From the NCBI GenBank assembly GCA_017397315.1, contig JAFQJA010000005.1, positions 1-64,000 of the forward strand: a stretch of DNA of 64,000 bases, read 5' to 3'. The notes under the pieces were generated by a model. The model ran no database searches, had not been told where the DNA came from, and was given only the letters and a program-made list of their open reading frames with translations. Made by a program: the position numbers and the translations under genes. This stretch comes from Clostridia bacterium. GTDB lineage: Bacteria; Bacillota; Clostridia; Monoglobales; Firm-18. Position 1 is the stretch's first letter, and the number at the start of each line of letters is the position of its first letter. Shown here piece after piece: positions 38,799 through 47,932 of the stretch.

Positions 38799-40808
38799 TT
38801 ATTTCCCTATTAATGTTAAAATTCTGCTTATTGTTACTGCACTTTCCGCACGGCTTGCATTGTCAAGCGGTGCGAACATATCATTTCCCTTGCCGTTGAT
38901 AATGCTGTGAGATGACAACAAAGACACTGCATCTGTTGCCCAACCGCTCACTTTGTTTTCATCTGCAAAAGTTTTGCTTTCTTTATCAGGTAATTCATAA
39001 TTTTTAAGAGCTCTGGCAAGCATTACACACATTTCTTCTCTTGTGATTGTATTGTCAGGTCTAAATGTGTTGTTTTCATAACCTGTTACAATTCCGTTTG
39101 ACACTGCAATATCAACATATTGTTTGTACCACTCTGCCGAATTAACATCACTAAAAGATAGAACCTTGTCGTTTTTCAAAGTTAATCCGAAGGCGGACAC
39201 AACAAGTTTAGCAAATTCAGCTCTGTTTACACTCTTTGCAGGTTCAAAAGTTGTTGCGCTTGTACCGCTTACTATACTTTTTTGAACTAATTTATCAATA
39301 GCATCAAGAGCCCAATCGTAGCCATTCAAATCATTAAACTTACCGCTTGGTCTGGTGGGTGTTACAGGCTCTGTCTGAACTCCGCCGAAACCGGCACCAC
39401 CGCCTCCGCCACCGCCTCCGCCGTCAGAGGGGTTGCAGGTAATGATAATATAGTAATCCTTTGTAGTGCCATTTAATGCGGTAACTGTAATTGTAATTGT
39501 ATTTTCACCTTTTATAAATTTAGAAGGTTTTGTTATTGCAACACGCGCATAACTGTCATTTGGTGTTGCAACGACCTCCGGTATTGTTGTAAATTTTGTT
39601 GCTCCTTTATAAGTTGTAATCTCGCTCGAAAATGCAGGAGATAATGTAATTTTTCCGTTCATGTGAAGTTCTTTTAAAGTATTATCCCCATACAGGTTGG
39701 GCGGATTATATGTAATTGCTACAAGATAACATTTTTGTGTACCGTCAAGAGCGGTAACCGTAATCAGGATTTCGTTTCTTCCCAATCTGAATGTTTCGGG
39801 CTTTTGAATATCAACCGTAGCACCGTCAACCGTTGGTATAGCCGTAATCAAAGGCACAGTTGCCGACTCTGTCGATGTTGTATAAGCCAATGTTTCGCCC
39901 GAGAATGAGGGCGACAACGAAAGTCCTTCTATGGACAATGCACTTAATGAATTATCGCTCAAATATGCAGGAGGCGTTTCTCTTGTAATAACTACCGTGT
40001 ACTCTTTATATGTAATACCGTCGTCCGCAACGCATTTAACCACAAAAGTGTTTACGCCTGTTTCAAGGTTTTTAACACCTACTGTTTCTGACACAACCGA
40101 AGCATCCTCATCTGTTGCAGTTGCAGAAAGAGTAACGGCCTGCGTATCAGCAGAAACTGTTGCTGTATAAGAATAAACGCCTGAATTAAATACAGGTGAT
40201 AAAACCGCAGGAAGTGCAGTTAAAGAACTTAATGTTGCGTCGGTGTCCTTAACAAGTTTTATCCGTGCATCATCACAGTCAATATGTCCCTTTGACAATT
40301 TATATTCGGTGTTGGATAAACCGTTCAAGATTATTTCGTCAAACGCAACAGTAGTGTTTTGTGTAACGCCCGCTTTTCTTTTGAATACCAAAGTTACAAG
40401 TGTTGCATTTGCCTCAACTGACTGTTGTCTGAAAGAACGAGTGCCTGACAAAACATCGACAAACACTATGCTTCCTCGGCTGTTTTCATTAATCGCGGTT
40501 GCATCAGCTGACCAAACGGCATTTTCAAGAGTGCCATTGTTTGTGTTATACGCTTTCATTTCTCTTTTAACCCTTGAAAATTCCAACTTTGTACTGTCAA
40601 AAGAAAAATCTATCTGTACTCCTTTTATTGCCGTATCAACTATATTCGAAATAGTCAACGAAACAGAAATCTCTCCGTTGGCGGCAACATCTGACGCATC
40701 AACTTCCCCAGTTGTAATGGAAACAACTGACACAGCACTTACGGAAAAGGATAAACCAATTACAGAAAACGCTACTGCCAGTATTGATGCTAAAACTCTC
40801 TTGTTCAT
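38799..40808 (-). CDS. Cohesin-cadherin-like-SLH cell-surface anchor
   Basis: 669 residues, laid out as a scaffoldin-type anchor: signal peptide 1-25; cohesin-like domain about 26-190 (DAIKGVQIDFSFDS-type core, TLVTLVFKRKAG); three cadherin-like beta-sandwich repeats of about 85 residues (each starting DxTLSSL, DNSLSAL or DNTLKEL); a poly-Gly linker (nine glycines); and three SLH repeats (FNDLNGYDWALDAIDKL, FSDVNSAEWYKQYVDIA, FADENKVSGWATDAVSLL) that bind secondary wall polymers. It is 14 bp downstream of a dockerin-protein gene. The cohesin-dockerin pairing of these two is a strong inference, not shown. Confidence 0.93.
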   Translation of the reverse strand: MNKRVLASILAVAFSVIGLSFSVSAVSVVSITTGEVDASDVAANGEISVSLTISNIVDTAIKGVQIDFSFDSTKLEFSRVKREMKAYNTNNGTLENAVWSADATAINENSRGSIVFVDVLSGTRSFRQQSVEANATLVTLVFKRKAGVTQNTTVAFDEIILNGLSNTEYKLSKGHIDCDDARIKLVKDTDATLSSLTALPAVLSPVFNSGVYSYTATVSADTQAVTLSATATDEDASVVSETVGVKNLETGVNTFVVKCVADDGITYKEYTVVITRETPPAYLSDNSLSALSIEGLSLSPSFSGETLAYTTSTESATVPLITAIPTVDGATVDIQKPETFRLGRNEILITVTALDGTQKCYLVAITYNPPNLYGDNTLKELHMNGKITLSPAFSSEITTYKGATKFTTIPEVVATPNDSYARVAITKPSKFIKGENTITITVTALNGTTKDYYIIITCNPSDGGGGGGGGGAGFGGVQTEPVTPTRPSGKFNDLNGYDWALDAIDKLVQKSIVSGTSATTFEPAKSVNRAEFAKLVVSAFGLTLKNDKVLSFSDVNSAEWYKQYVDIAVSNGIVTGYENNTFRPDNTITREEMCVMLARALKNYELPDKESKTFADENKVSGWATDAVSLLSSHSIINGKGNDMFAPLDNASRAESAVTISRILTLIGK

Positions 40809-40822
40809 CTCTGTTTCTCCCC

Positions 40823-41686
40823 TTATCTGTTAAGCGCAGGTATGTCTATTATATTTCCGTTAACATAATCATACAAATATGTAACATCTGTAATGTTAAT
40901 CAAGCCGTCTCCGTTAAAGTCAGAGCATATATTAATAATTTCATCAAAAGAAGTTCCTCTTATAATCTTGCCTATAATAACTGATATGTCTGAAGAATTA
41001 ATGTTGCCGTCAGCATTTGTATCTCCGATTATTATTTCCTGATTTTCTCCGTTTGCGGCAACAAACTCGGGGGTTGAGTTATCATAACCCGATACAATGG
41101 CAACATACTTATTAACCGCACCGTAATTTGCAATTTTATACATTTGGTGTCCGTTGACTTTTACCACCGCTTCTTCAGGCAAGGTATTCTCTGTTGTAAT
41201 GATTAAAAGAGACTGCCCCTCTAATCCGAACGCATTTATTGCCTCTGACACATTAATATGTCCTGTTTCACTGCCGGATACAAAAGTATATGTTTTGTCA
41301 GAAGGCTGAAGTATGCTTGATGCACCAAGTTTTATAAAAATTTTGTTATTTTGAACAAGACTTTTTTTAAGCAAAAAAGTAAAGGAATCGTTTGAATTTT
41401 CAATCGGTTGCTGGTCTATATATACAATGTTTACAGGCTTGTCAGTTTCTTCTTCATCAAACACAATCGCGTCAGTGCCCGTCAGTATAAGCATAGTAAC
41501 TTGTTCCCCTTCCTGATAAGATGACGCTGTATAATTAACGGTGATTTTATAATCAAGCCCGCCATTTTCCTCAGTCAAATCAATCTTTCCACAACTTATT
41601 GTTGCAGCATACGCAGAGGAAGTCCCTAATAACACTATAGCAAAACATATCAATACCAAAATATTAAGATGTCTATTCTCAAACAT
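40823..41686 (-). CDS. Secreted dockerin-containing protein
   Basis: 287 residues: signal peptide 1-28 (ending SSAYAA), a beta-rich domain of about 190 residues with no recognised family, and a C-terminal type I-like dockerin (220-275). Its two calcium loops are complete: D222-T-N224-A-D226-G-N228 ... D233 and D256-F-N258-G-D260-G-L262 ... D267. Dockerins bind cohesins. First gene of the operon, behind its own promoter, so its probable partner is the cohesin of the next gene. Confidence 0.92.
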   Translation of the reverse strand: MFENRHLNILVLICFAIVLLGTSSAYAATISCGKIDLTEENGGLDYKITVNYTASSYQEGEQVTMLILTGTDAIVFDEEETDKPVNIVYIDQQPIENSNDSFTFLLKKSLVQNNKIFIKLGASSILQPSDKTYTFVSGSETGHINVSEAINAFGLEGQSLLIITTENTLPEEAVVKVNGHQMYKIANYGAVNKYVAIVSGYDNSTPEFVAANGENQEIIIGDTNADGNINSSDISVIIGKIIRGTSFDEIINICSDFNGDGLINITDVTYLYDYVNGNIIDIPALNR

Positions 41687-41727
41687 AGAATATTCCCCCT
41701 CATTTTATAATACAACAATGCATAATA

Positions 41728-41756
41728 ATTGTAACACAAACCGCATTAAGTTGCAA
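41728..41756 (-). promoter_or_regulatory. Sigma-A promoter of the dockerin-cohesin operon
   Basis: On the minus strand, -35 TTGCAA (41751-41756), 17 bp, -10 TACAAT (41728-41733), about 42 bp before the dockerin-gene ATG. Confidence 0.7.
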
Positions 41757-41797
41757 TACCTTTTCCGTAAATTTGTATTTTCAAAATATAACAAAAA

Positions 41798-41819
41798 AGC
41801 AGTGCTGAAACGCACTGCT
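41798..41819 (-). terminator. Terminator of the htrA-like gene
   Basis: Stem AGCAGTGC / GCACTGCT (41798-41805 / 41812-41819), 6-nt loop, T-run on the minus strand, 23 bp after the stop. Confidence 0.8.
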
Positions 41820-41841
41820 CTTAACCTATTAGGTTTAACTA

Positions 41842-43089
41842 TTATTCGGTTTCGTAAGGCTTTTCTTCGCCAAGCACTACCGATATTTCCCTTGTGTCGC
41901 CATCACGCACTATTTCAAGAGACATTTTTTCCCCTGCTTTGTGTTTGTTTTTTGCTTTATCAAGCCCTGTTTTGTCAACAACTTCTACGCCGTCGGCTTT
42001 TACGATTATATCACCCGATTTAAGCCCTGCTTTTTCTGCACCACTAAAAGGCATTACTTCTATTACATAAACACCAACCGGCAAATCATAATATGCTGAC
42101 ATTTTCTCCGTTATATCTCTTGTACTGATGCCGATTTGCGGTCTGCCTTTAATATACCCTTGCCCTGTAAGAAGTTCATTAATAATAGGCATTGCCTCGT
42201 CTATAGGAATGGCAAATCCCATACCTTCGTATCCGTCAAGAGAAATCTTAACGCTGTTAATTCCAACAACCTGTCCCGACCTGTTAACAAGAGGTCCGCC
42301 TGAATTACCTGGGTTTATTGCGGCATCTGTCTGGATAAGATTATACTGTCTGCCCTCAACAGTCATTGTTCTGTTCAGAGCACTGATACAGCCTGTTGTT
42401 ACAGAGCCGGAAAATTCAAGTCCCAGAGGATTGCCGATTGCTACCGCAAGTTCACCAACTTCAAGCTCTGAAGATTTCCCGATTTCCATAACAGGAAGAT
42501 TGTTTGCGGTAATTTTAATTACAGCTAAGTCCGTTTTGGCGTCCTGCCCTATCACATCAGCATCATACTCGTCGCCATTGCTTAAAAGAACTCTGATTTT
42601 TTTTGCTCCGTCTATTACATGTTGATTTGTTACGATATACCCGTTCTCTTTAACGATAAACCCCGATCCAGACGAAGAACTTTCGCTCTGACCGAAGAAA
42701 GACATTACAGTTTTTATACTGCTTATTCCTACCACAGAGGGTCCCGCTTTTTTTACAACATCAACTACGGAATTGACACTCCCGCCGTATGTTGCATTGT
42801 TTACGGTAGTTCCGCCTGATTGTTGGACAATCTCCAAAGGCCGTTCGAAATACCCTGCAAATTTAAGTCCTCCGCCAAAAATAACAGCCCCCACCAACAT
42901 ACCTGCAACCAAAGTTGCAACATACTTTACAAACGGATGTTTTTTTCTTACTTTTTTTGTTTCCGGTTGGGGTGTAACATCTATAAAGTCAGGCTTATAT
43001 ACATCATCTTTTTTATGTTCATAAGGGTGCCAGTTATATGAATACTCGCAACTGTCATCATTAACCCTTTTATCAAAATCATCATACAT
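41842..43089 (-). CDS. HtrA/DegP-like membrane-anchored serine protease
   Basis: 415 residues: a cytoplasmic tail, a membrane helix (near 55-75, VKYVATLVAGMLVGAVIF), a trypsin-like protease domain with triad His (TNQHVID), Asp (DAKTDLAVIK) and Ser (NPGNSGGPL), and a C-terminal PDZ domain (EVMPFSGAEKAGLKSGDIIV). It degrades or refolds damaged exported proteins. The ATG at 43089 follows GGAGTGATTATT; the GTG at 43098 lies within that site. It is downstream of a two-component system, which may control it. Confidence 0.93.
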   Translation of the reverse strand: MYDDFDKRVNDDSCEYSYNWHPYEHKKDDVYKPDFIDVTPQPETKKVRKKHPFVKYVATLVAGMLVGAVIFGGGLKFAGYFERPLEIVQQSGGTTVNNATYGGSVNSVVDVVKKAGPSVVGISSIKTVMSFFGQSESSSSGSGFIVKENGYIVTNQHVIDGAKKIRVLLSNGDEYDADVIGQDAKTDLAVIKITANNLPVMEIGKSSELEVGELAVAIGNPLGLEFSGSVTTGCISALNRTMTVEGRQYNLIQTDAAINPGNSGGPLVNRSGQVVGINSVKISLDGYEGMGFAIPIDEAMPIINELLTGQGYIKGRPQIGISTRDITEKMSAYYDLPVGVYVIEVMPFSGAEKAGLKSGDIIVKADGVEVVDKTGLDKAKNKHKAGEKMSLEIVRDGDTREISVVLGEEKPYETE

Positions 43090-43143
43090 AATAATCACTC
43101 CTTTTACAGTATTATATCATTAAAGAATTTTCTTTTTTTAAAC

Positions 43144-43185
43144 AAAATGTGAACTTATGTGTTATTTTGTAACGAAAATGTGAAC
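43144..43185. promoter_or_regulatory. Direct repeats upstream of the htrA-like gene
   Basis: AAAATGTGAAC occurs twice (43144-43154 and 43175-43185), 31 bp apart or about three helical turns, the second inside the 3' end of the kinase gene. Could be an operator for the adjacent regulator; speculative. Confidence 0.3.
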
Positions 43186-44567
43186 GAAGTGATGTTATTT
43201 TCGCTTGTTACCGTTATCTTCTCTCCGTGTTGAACAATTATGTTTTTAACAATGTAAAGTCCCAGCCCTACTCCTTTTTTATCACGAAGTCTTGACTTGT
43301 CCGTTTTATAAAATCTGTCCCAGATATATTTCAGGTCTTCACCGCTTATTTCTTCCCCTGTATTTTCTATTTTGACATACACCTTGTTTCCTGAAAGTTG
43401 TGTGGAAATCCATAATGTTCCGCACTCTTTTGAAAACTTAACCGCATTATCAATAAGGTTAATTACAACTCTGGATATGGCTTGCTGGTCAGCTAAAACA
43501 CCTGTAATCCGACTATCCAGGTCATAATTTACAGCAAGTTGTTTTTGCGAAATATGAGGTTCGAACTGCATTACGGCATTTTTAAGCATTTCATTGATGT
43601 CTGTTTCTGTTATGTTAAGCTTAATTTCACCTGCATCATACTTGCTTGCATCTATAAAACAACTGATAAGGTCGGATAATCTGTGTGTTTCGCTCAGTAC
43701 CACTTTTAAGTATTCTTTTTCTTTTTCTTTAGGAATAGTGTCATCAAGAATTCCCTGAACAAAGCCGGATATAGTAGTCATAGGAGTTCTTAAATCATGC
43801 GATACATTTGCAAGAAAAGACGCCCTTGACTTTTCCTGCTTTTCCAGTTCTCCTGCCATTATGTCAAAAGCATTTCCCAACTCGTCAAGTTCCGAAACTC
43901 CGCTTGACAGACCTATTTTTACAAAATTCCCTTTTCCTATTTCTTTTACCGACTCGCTTAATTCCTTTATCGGTTTTGAAATGTTTTTTGATAAGAAGTA
44001 CGAAAGTACAAGGGAAAACACTGCTGAAATTCCTACCGAAATAAGAAGCAAAATTATCATAGTATAAGTGTCGCTGTTAACTACGGGCATATCAAAAAGC
44101 ATAGCAACAAAACCGGTGCCTCCGTTTATTGACATAGCCGTAGATACCGCAAGCAACCTTTCTCCCGTGCCCGGTTTATTAATTACTGTACTTGCATTTT
44201 CCTTTTTTCCGGTAATAATATCTGAAAAAGGTTTTACATCAAGCTTGCCACCATAAAAACCGTTTATATTTTCGCTGTTGGCAAGAATATTTCCCGAATT
44301 ATCAGACACAATAATACCGCACTGGTTGGAGGTTGCAATTTTGTTAATATTAATTTGGTAAAACATATAATTGCTATGACTGTAATTATCAAGCAAAAAT
44401 GAGGTCAGTTCCTTAACTCTTGTTACCTCGTTTTGCACCTGCTGAGTTTTAGCATTATTAATATAATGCTGAATTAAAGAAAAGTGCACAGTACCAAGCA
44501 CCAACACACTCATAAGTAATACGGAAAGACTTAATTTCATAAGTCTGTTAAATATAGTTTTTGACAT
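43155..44567 (-). CDS. Sensor histidine kinase
   Basis: 470 residues: helix 1 (about 10-28), an extracytoplasmic region, helix 2 (near 165-187, ILLLISVGISAVFSLVLSYF), HAMP, HisKA with His in LANVSHDLRTPM, and HATPase_c (INLIDNAVKFSK, GVGLGLYIV). Stress-sensing CssS-like roles are plausible because an htrA-like gene follows, but that is inference. The ATG at 44567 lies 1 base after the regulator's stop and suggests translational coupling; the TTG at 44588 is the alternative. Confidence 0.92.
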   Translation of the reverse strand: MSKTIFNRLMKLSLSVLLMSVLVLGTVHFSLIQHYINNAKTQQVQNEVTRVKELTSFLLDNYSHSNYMFYQININKIATSNQCGIIVSDNSGNILANSENINGFYGGKLDVKPFSDIITGKKENASTVINKPGTGERLLAVSTAMSINGGTGFVAMLFDMPVVNSDTYTMIILLLISVGISAVFSLVLSYFLSKNISKPIKELSESVKEIGKGNFVKIGLSSGVSELDELGNAFDIMAGELEKQEKSRASFLANVSHDLRTPMTTISGFVQGILDDTIPKEKEKEYLKVVLSETHRLSDLISCFIDASKYDAGEIKLNITETDINEMLKNAVMQFEPHISQKQLAVNYDLDSRITGVLADQQAISRVVINLIDNAVKFSKECGTLWISTQLSGNKVYVKIENTGEEISGEDLKYIWDRFYKTDKSRLRDKKGVGLGLYIVKNIIVQHGEKITVTSENNITSFTFSLQNNT

Positions 44568-44568
44568 A

Positions 44569-45249
44569 TTACGACACCAACAATTCAAATTTATATCCTA
44601 CGCCCCATACAGTTTTTAATCCCCAACTGTTAGAGGCACCATCAATTTTACTTCTTATTCTTTTTATGTGAACATCTACCGTTCTTGTATCTCCATAAAA
44701 ATCAAACCCCCACACTTTATTTAGCAACTGATCCCTTGTAAAAACTTTATTTGGATTTGATGCGAGACAGTACAAAAGTTCAATTTCTTTCGGTGGTGCA
44801 TCAATTTCTTTCCCTGAAACAAATATCTGATAATTAAGCATATCAACTTTCAAGTTTTCGTAAGAGATTATTCCTCTGTCATTGGAAACATTTTCGCTTC
44901 TTCTGCTTACCGCCTTAATTCTTGCCACAAGTTCTCGGGGATTAAATGGTTTGCAAATATAGTCATCTGCTCCTATTTCAAGCCCTGATATTTTGTCCAC
45001 CACATCTCCTTTTGCAGTCAGCATAATTACAGGGACATTAGAAACCGTTCTTATGGTTTTGCAAATGGAAAACCCATCGTCGCCGGGAAGCATTATGTCA
45101 AGAATAACAAAATCAGGGTTTTGGGACTTAAACAGTTCTATCGCTTTTATACCGTTGTACGCAACAAGAACTTCCCACCCCTCTTTTTCAAGATATAGTC
45201 TTAAAAGTTCGCAAATGTTAACATCATCATCGACAACCAGTATTCTCAT
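44569..45249 (-). CDS. OmpR-family response regulator
   Basis: 226 residues: receiver domain with DDD at 7-9 and phosphoacceptor D51 (VILDIMLPGDDG), Lys in CKPFN, and a C-terminal winged helix (FTRDQLLNKVWGFDFYGD, RTVDVHIKRIRSKID). Paired with the kinase directly downstream. Only 2 bp after the aldo/keto reductase gene. Confidence 0.94.
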   Translation of the reverse strand: MRILVVDDDVNICELLRLYLEKEGWEVLVAYNGIKAIELFKSQNPDFVILDIMLPGDDGFSICKTIRTVSNVPVIMLTAKGDVVDKISGLEIGADDYICKPFNPRELVARIKAVSRRSENVSNDRGIISYENLKVDMLNYQIFVSGKEIDAPPKEIELLYCLASNPNKVFTRDQLLNKVWGFDFYGDTRTVDVHIKRIRSKIDGASNSWGLKTVWGVGYKFELLVS

Positions 45250-45251
45250 GC

Positions 45252-46253
45252 TTATCCCTCCTTGATAATTTCATCAATTAGTTTGAGTTCTTCTTCGCTG
45301 AATTTTTTTGAGGTTGAAATCTTAACATTTTCAAGTATCTGTTTTGGAGTTGATGCTCCCATCAACACACTTGTAACTCCACCTTTGGCAAACACCCAGG
45401 AAAGAGCCATCTGTGCCAAAGTTTCCCCTCTTTCTTTTGCAATGCCGTCTAATTTTTCGACTTTGTGCAAAATATTTTCAGTAAGATTTTTTTCACTTAA
45501 ATAAATTCCGCTTTTCTTTATTCTGCTTCCCTTCGGAATTCCTTTTAAATACTTATCCGTAAGAACTCCCTGAGCCAATGGACTGAAAACAATTACGCCT
45601 TTTTTGTGTTTTTCCGCACTTTTTAAAAGTCCGTTGTTTTCTATTGTTCTGTCAAGCACAGAATATCTGTTTTGATTAATTACAAACGGGCATTTTAATT
45701 CATTAAAAATTTTTACCGCTTCCTCCATTGTTTCACCGTCATAGTTTGAAAGCCCTGCGTAAAGTGCTTTTCCGCTTTTTACCGCCTGGTCCAGAGCACC
45801 TATCGTTTCATAAAGAGGCGTGTCGGGGTCGGGTCTGTGATGATAAAATATATCAACATAATCAAGTCTTAAACGCTTAAGACTGTCATCAAGACTGGAA
45901 AGAAGATATTTTCTGCTTCCAAAATCTCCGTAAGGGCCCTCCCACATACGATACCCCGCTTTGGTGCTTATTACAAGTTCGTTTCTGTAACGGGACAAAT
46001 GGCGTTTCAAAATTCTGCCTATATTAATCTCGGCACTTCCCAAATGGGGAAATCCGTAGTTGTTTGCCAAATCAAAATGAGTGATGCCGTTATCAAAAGC
46101 TGTAAAACACATCTCTTTCATATTGTCAAAATCTTCGTATTTACCGAAATTGTGCCACATACCAAGAGAAACTTTCGGCAACCTAAGTCCACTTTCACCG
46201 CATTTTCTGTATTCCATATTATTATACCTGTTGCTGTTTGAACTATAACTCAT
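45252..46253 (-). CDS. Aldo/keto reductase (YghZ/Kv-beta-like)
   Basis: A 333-residue NADPH-dependent aldo/keto reductase with TIM-barrel signatures: the family start (MEYRKCGESGLRLPKVSLG), catalytic FDLANNYG (Asp, Tyr), STKAGYRMWEG (Lys), DYVDIFYHHRPD (His), and the NADP-binding end (SVLMGASTPKQI). The closest known group reduces L-glyceraldehyde 3-phosphate or methylglyoxal-type aldehydes, a detoxifying role. It is in the run MATE - reductase - two-component system - htrA, a stress-like set. ATG follows AAAAGGAGG. Confidence 0.93.
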   Translation of the reverse strand: MSYSSNSNRYNNMEYRKCGESGLRLPKVSLGMWHNFGKYEDFDNMKEMCFTAFDNGITHFDLANNYGFPHLGSAEINIGRILKRHLSRYRNELVISTKAGYRMWEGPYGDFGSRKYLLSSLDDSLKRLRLDYVDIFYHHRPDPDTPLYETIGALDQAVKSGKALYAGLSNYDGETMEEAVKIFNELKCPFVINQNRYSVLDRTIENNGLLKSAEKHKKGVIVFSPLAQGVLTDKYLKGIPKGSRIKKSGIYLSEKNLTENILHKVEKLDGIAKERGETLAQMALSWVFAKGGVTSVLMGASTPKQILENVKISTSKKFSEEELKLIDEIIKEG

Positions 46254-46293
46254 TGTTATCCTCCTTTTAAAAGTATAACACTGTTATTTTTAT

Positions 46294-47706
46294 TTATTCT
46301 GCTTTCAAATATTCGGCCAACGCTTTTTTTCCTGTATCCGTAATTGGCTTTATCCACTTTTTAGATTTAAAATACTTAATACACAAGTATGCTTTCAAAT
46401 AATCTTCGCTTATGTAGCTGCACAAAAATACCACTACAAACGGAAGTTTGAATACCAGTGCCATAACAAAGGTGGTGGGCACGGCAACTGCCCAAAGGGT
46501 TAACAAATCGTACTGCATACTTTTTTTGGTGTCTCCGCCCGAACGAAAAATACCCACTATTGCTACATACGGGATGTTTCGTACAGGCATTTCCAATGCG
46601 TAAATAAGCATAATACTTGTTGCGGCAGTAAGGGTTTTTTGCGAAATACTGTTACCCATATTAAAAACACCCACCAGTTTATTGCTGAAAATTATGATGA
46701 TTGCACTAATCAGAACACTTATTAAAGGCACAAAAATCATAAAGCGTTTTGCATTCAAAATGCCTTTTTTAATTTTTCCGCTTCCAATGTCTTTGCCTAC
46801 AATTACACATGCGGCATTAGTAAAGCCCACAAAAAATGAAATTGCAATGTTTTCGAATGTACGAAGAATAGAAATTGCCGCCGTATACTCATATCCCATA
46901 TTTGAAAAAAGTGCATTGTATATAACAAACCCCATACCCCATAGCACTTCATTTACAATTACGGGGAAAGAACGCCTGTAAAACTTTTTGACAAAAGAAT
47001 ATTTAAATCCAAAAATTTCTTTTAGAGGTGCGTAAAAGATTTCATCTCTTAACAATCCGCAAACAAAAAGTATAATAACAGGCCCCGACCACGCAGATAT
47101 TATTGTTGCCAACGCTGCACCTTTTATGCCCATCTCAGGCAAACCAAAAGAGCCGAATATCAGTCCGTAATCCAAAACTGCATTTAATAATGTCGTAAAA
47201 AAAGATACAAACATAGGAAGTTTTACTCTGTGGGTAGAACGAAGCACTGTATTAATAAGCAAATTTATTAAAATAGCAGGGTATGAGTAAGCAACAATTT
47301 TCAAATACTCTGTTCCCGCAGTTAAAACTTGGGGCGTTTTGTTGAAAATTCTTATAACTGCTTCCGGACACAACAAACCTACCGCCATAAACAACAAAGA
47401 GACCAAAAGCCCTGACAAAATCGCAACGCTGTATGTATGAATAATACCCCTTTTGTTCTGCTCACCGAAATACTGGGCAAAGAATACCGACGCCCCGGAA
47501 CAAATACCAAAAGTAAAAACACTCAGTATCCAACTCCATTGCCCCGCCATACCTACAGCCGCAAGACTAATATCTCCCAACTGACCTACCATAAGGGTAT
47601 CAACCAAAGTAAAAGATGCAGTAAGCAGATTCTGTATTCCTATAGGAACTGCAAGGGTGAATACCTTTTTCCAGAATTTCTTATCATTAAACAATGTATT
47701 TAGCAC
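46294..47706 (-). CDS. MATE-family multidrug efflux transporter
   Basis: A 470-residue, 12-helix membrane protein of the MATE family, which exports cationic drugs using Na+ or H+ gradients. Seen: PIGIQNLLTASFTLVDTLMV in the first helix pair, and EVLWGMGFVIYNALFSNMG at the start of the second half. GTG start after GGGAGG. First gene of the run to htrA, 40 bp before the reductase gene. Confidence 0.93.
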   Translation of the reverse strand: MLNTLFNDKKFWKKVFTLAVPIGIQNLLTASFTLVDTLMVGQLGDISLAAVGMAGQWSWILSVFTFGICSGASVFFAQYFGEQNKRGIIHTYSVAILSGLLVSLLFMAVGLLCPEAVIRIFNKTPQVLTAGTEYLKIVAYSYPAILINLLINTVLRSTHRVKLPMFVSFFTTLLNAVLDYGLIFGSFGLPEMGIKGAALATIISAWSGPVIILFVCGLLRDEIFYAPLKEIFGFKYSFVKKFYRRSFPVIVNEVLWGMGFVIYNALFSNMGYEYTAAISILRTFENIAISFFVGFTNAACVIVGKDIGSGKIKKGILNAKRFMIFVPLISVLISAIIIIFSNKLVGVFNMGNSISQKTLTAATSIMLIYALEMPVRNIPYVAIVGIFRSGGDTKKSMQYDLLTLWAVAVPTTFVMALVFKLPFVVVFLCSYISEDYLKAYLCIKYFKSKKWIKPITDTGKKALAEYLKAE

Positions 47707-47857
47707 TTATGCCCTCCCAATATAATGACAAGACTGTAGTATTCCTTACTACAGTCCCCAATTAATATTATAATGCTCTTAAAAAACTTTTTAACCTGTT
47801 GAAACTGCTATCGCAATTATTCTTTTATCCTATTAAAATAACAGTACTTATACGAAG

Positions 47858-47886
47858 ATTATATCACTATCCGTAAAAAAAATCAA
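47858..47886 (-). promoter_or_regulatory. Promoter of the MATE-reductase-TCS-htrA run
   Basis: On the minus strand, -35 TTGATT (47881-47886), 17 bp, -10 TATAAT (47858-47863). The -35 overlaps the tail of the preceding terminator. The leader (47707-47850) has a perfect 10-bp hairpin (47732-47741 / 47747-47756). Confidence 0.65.
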
Positions 47887-47914
47887 GCGGAGAATTAAAC
47901 ACAATTCTCCGCTT
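47885..47914 (-). terminator. Terminator after the 271-residue unknown gene
   Basis: A perfect 12-bp stem (47885-47896 / 47903-47914) with a 6-nt loop, followed by a T-run on the minus strand. Confidence 0.85.
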
Positions 47915-47932
47915 TTGTTAATAACCGTTTTT

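Noticed and set aside
43160-43185. Second WalR-type box (TGTAAC-N5-TGTGAA)
   Set aside because: One position deviates and it lies within the kinase coding end; the direct repeat AAAATGTGAAC explains the signal better.
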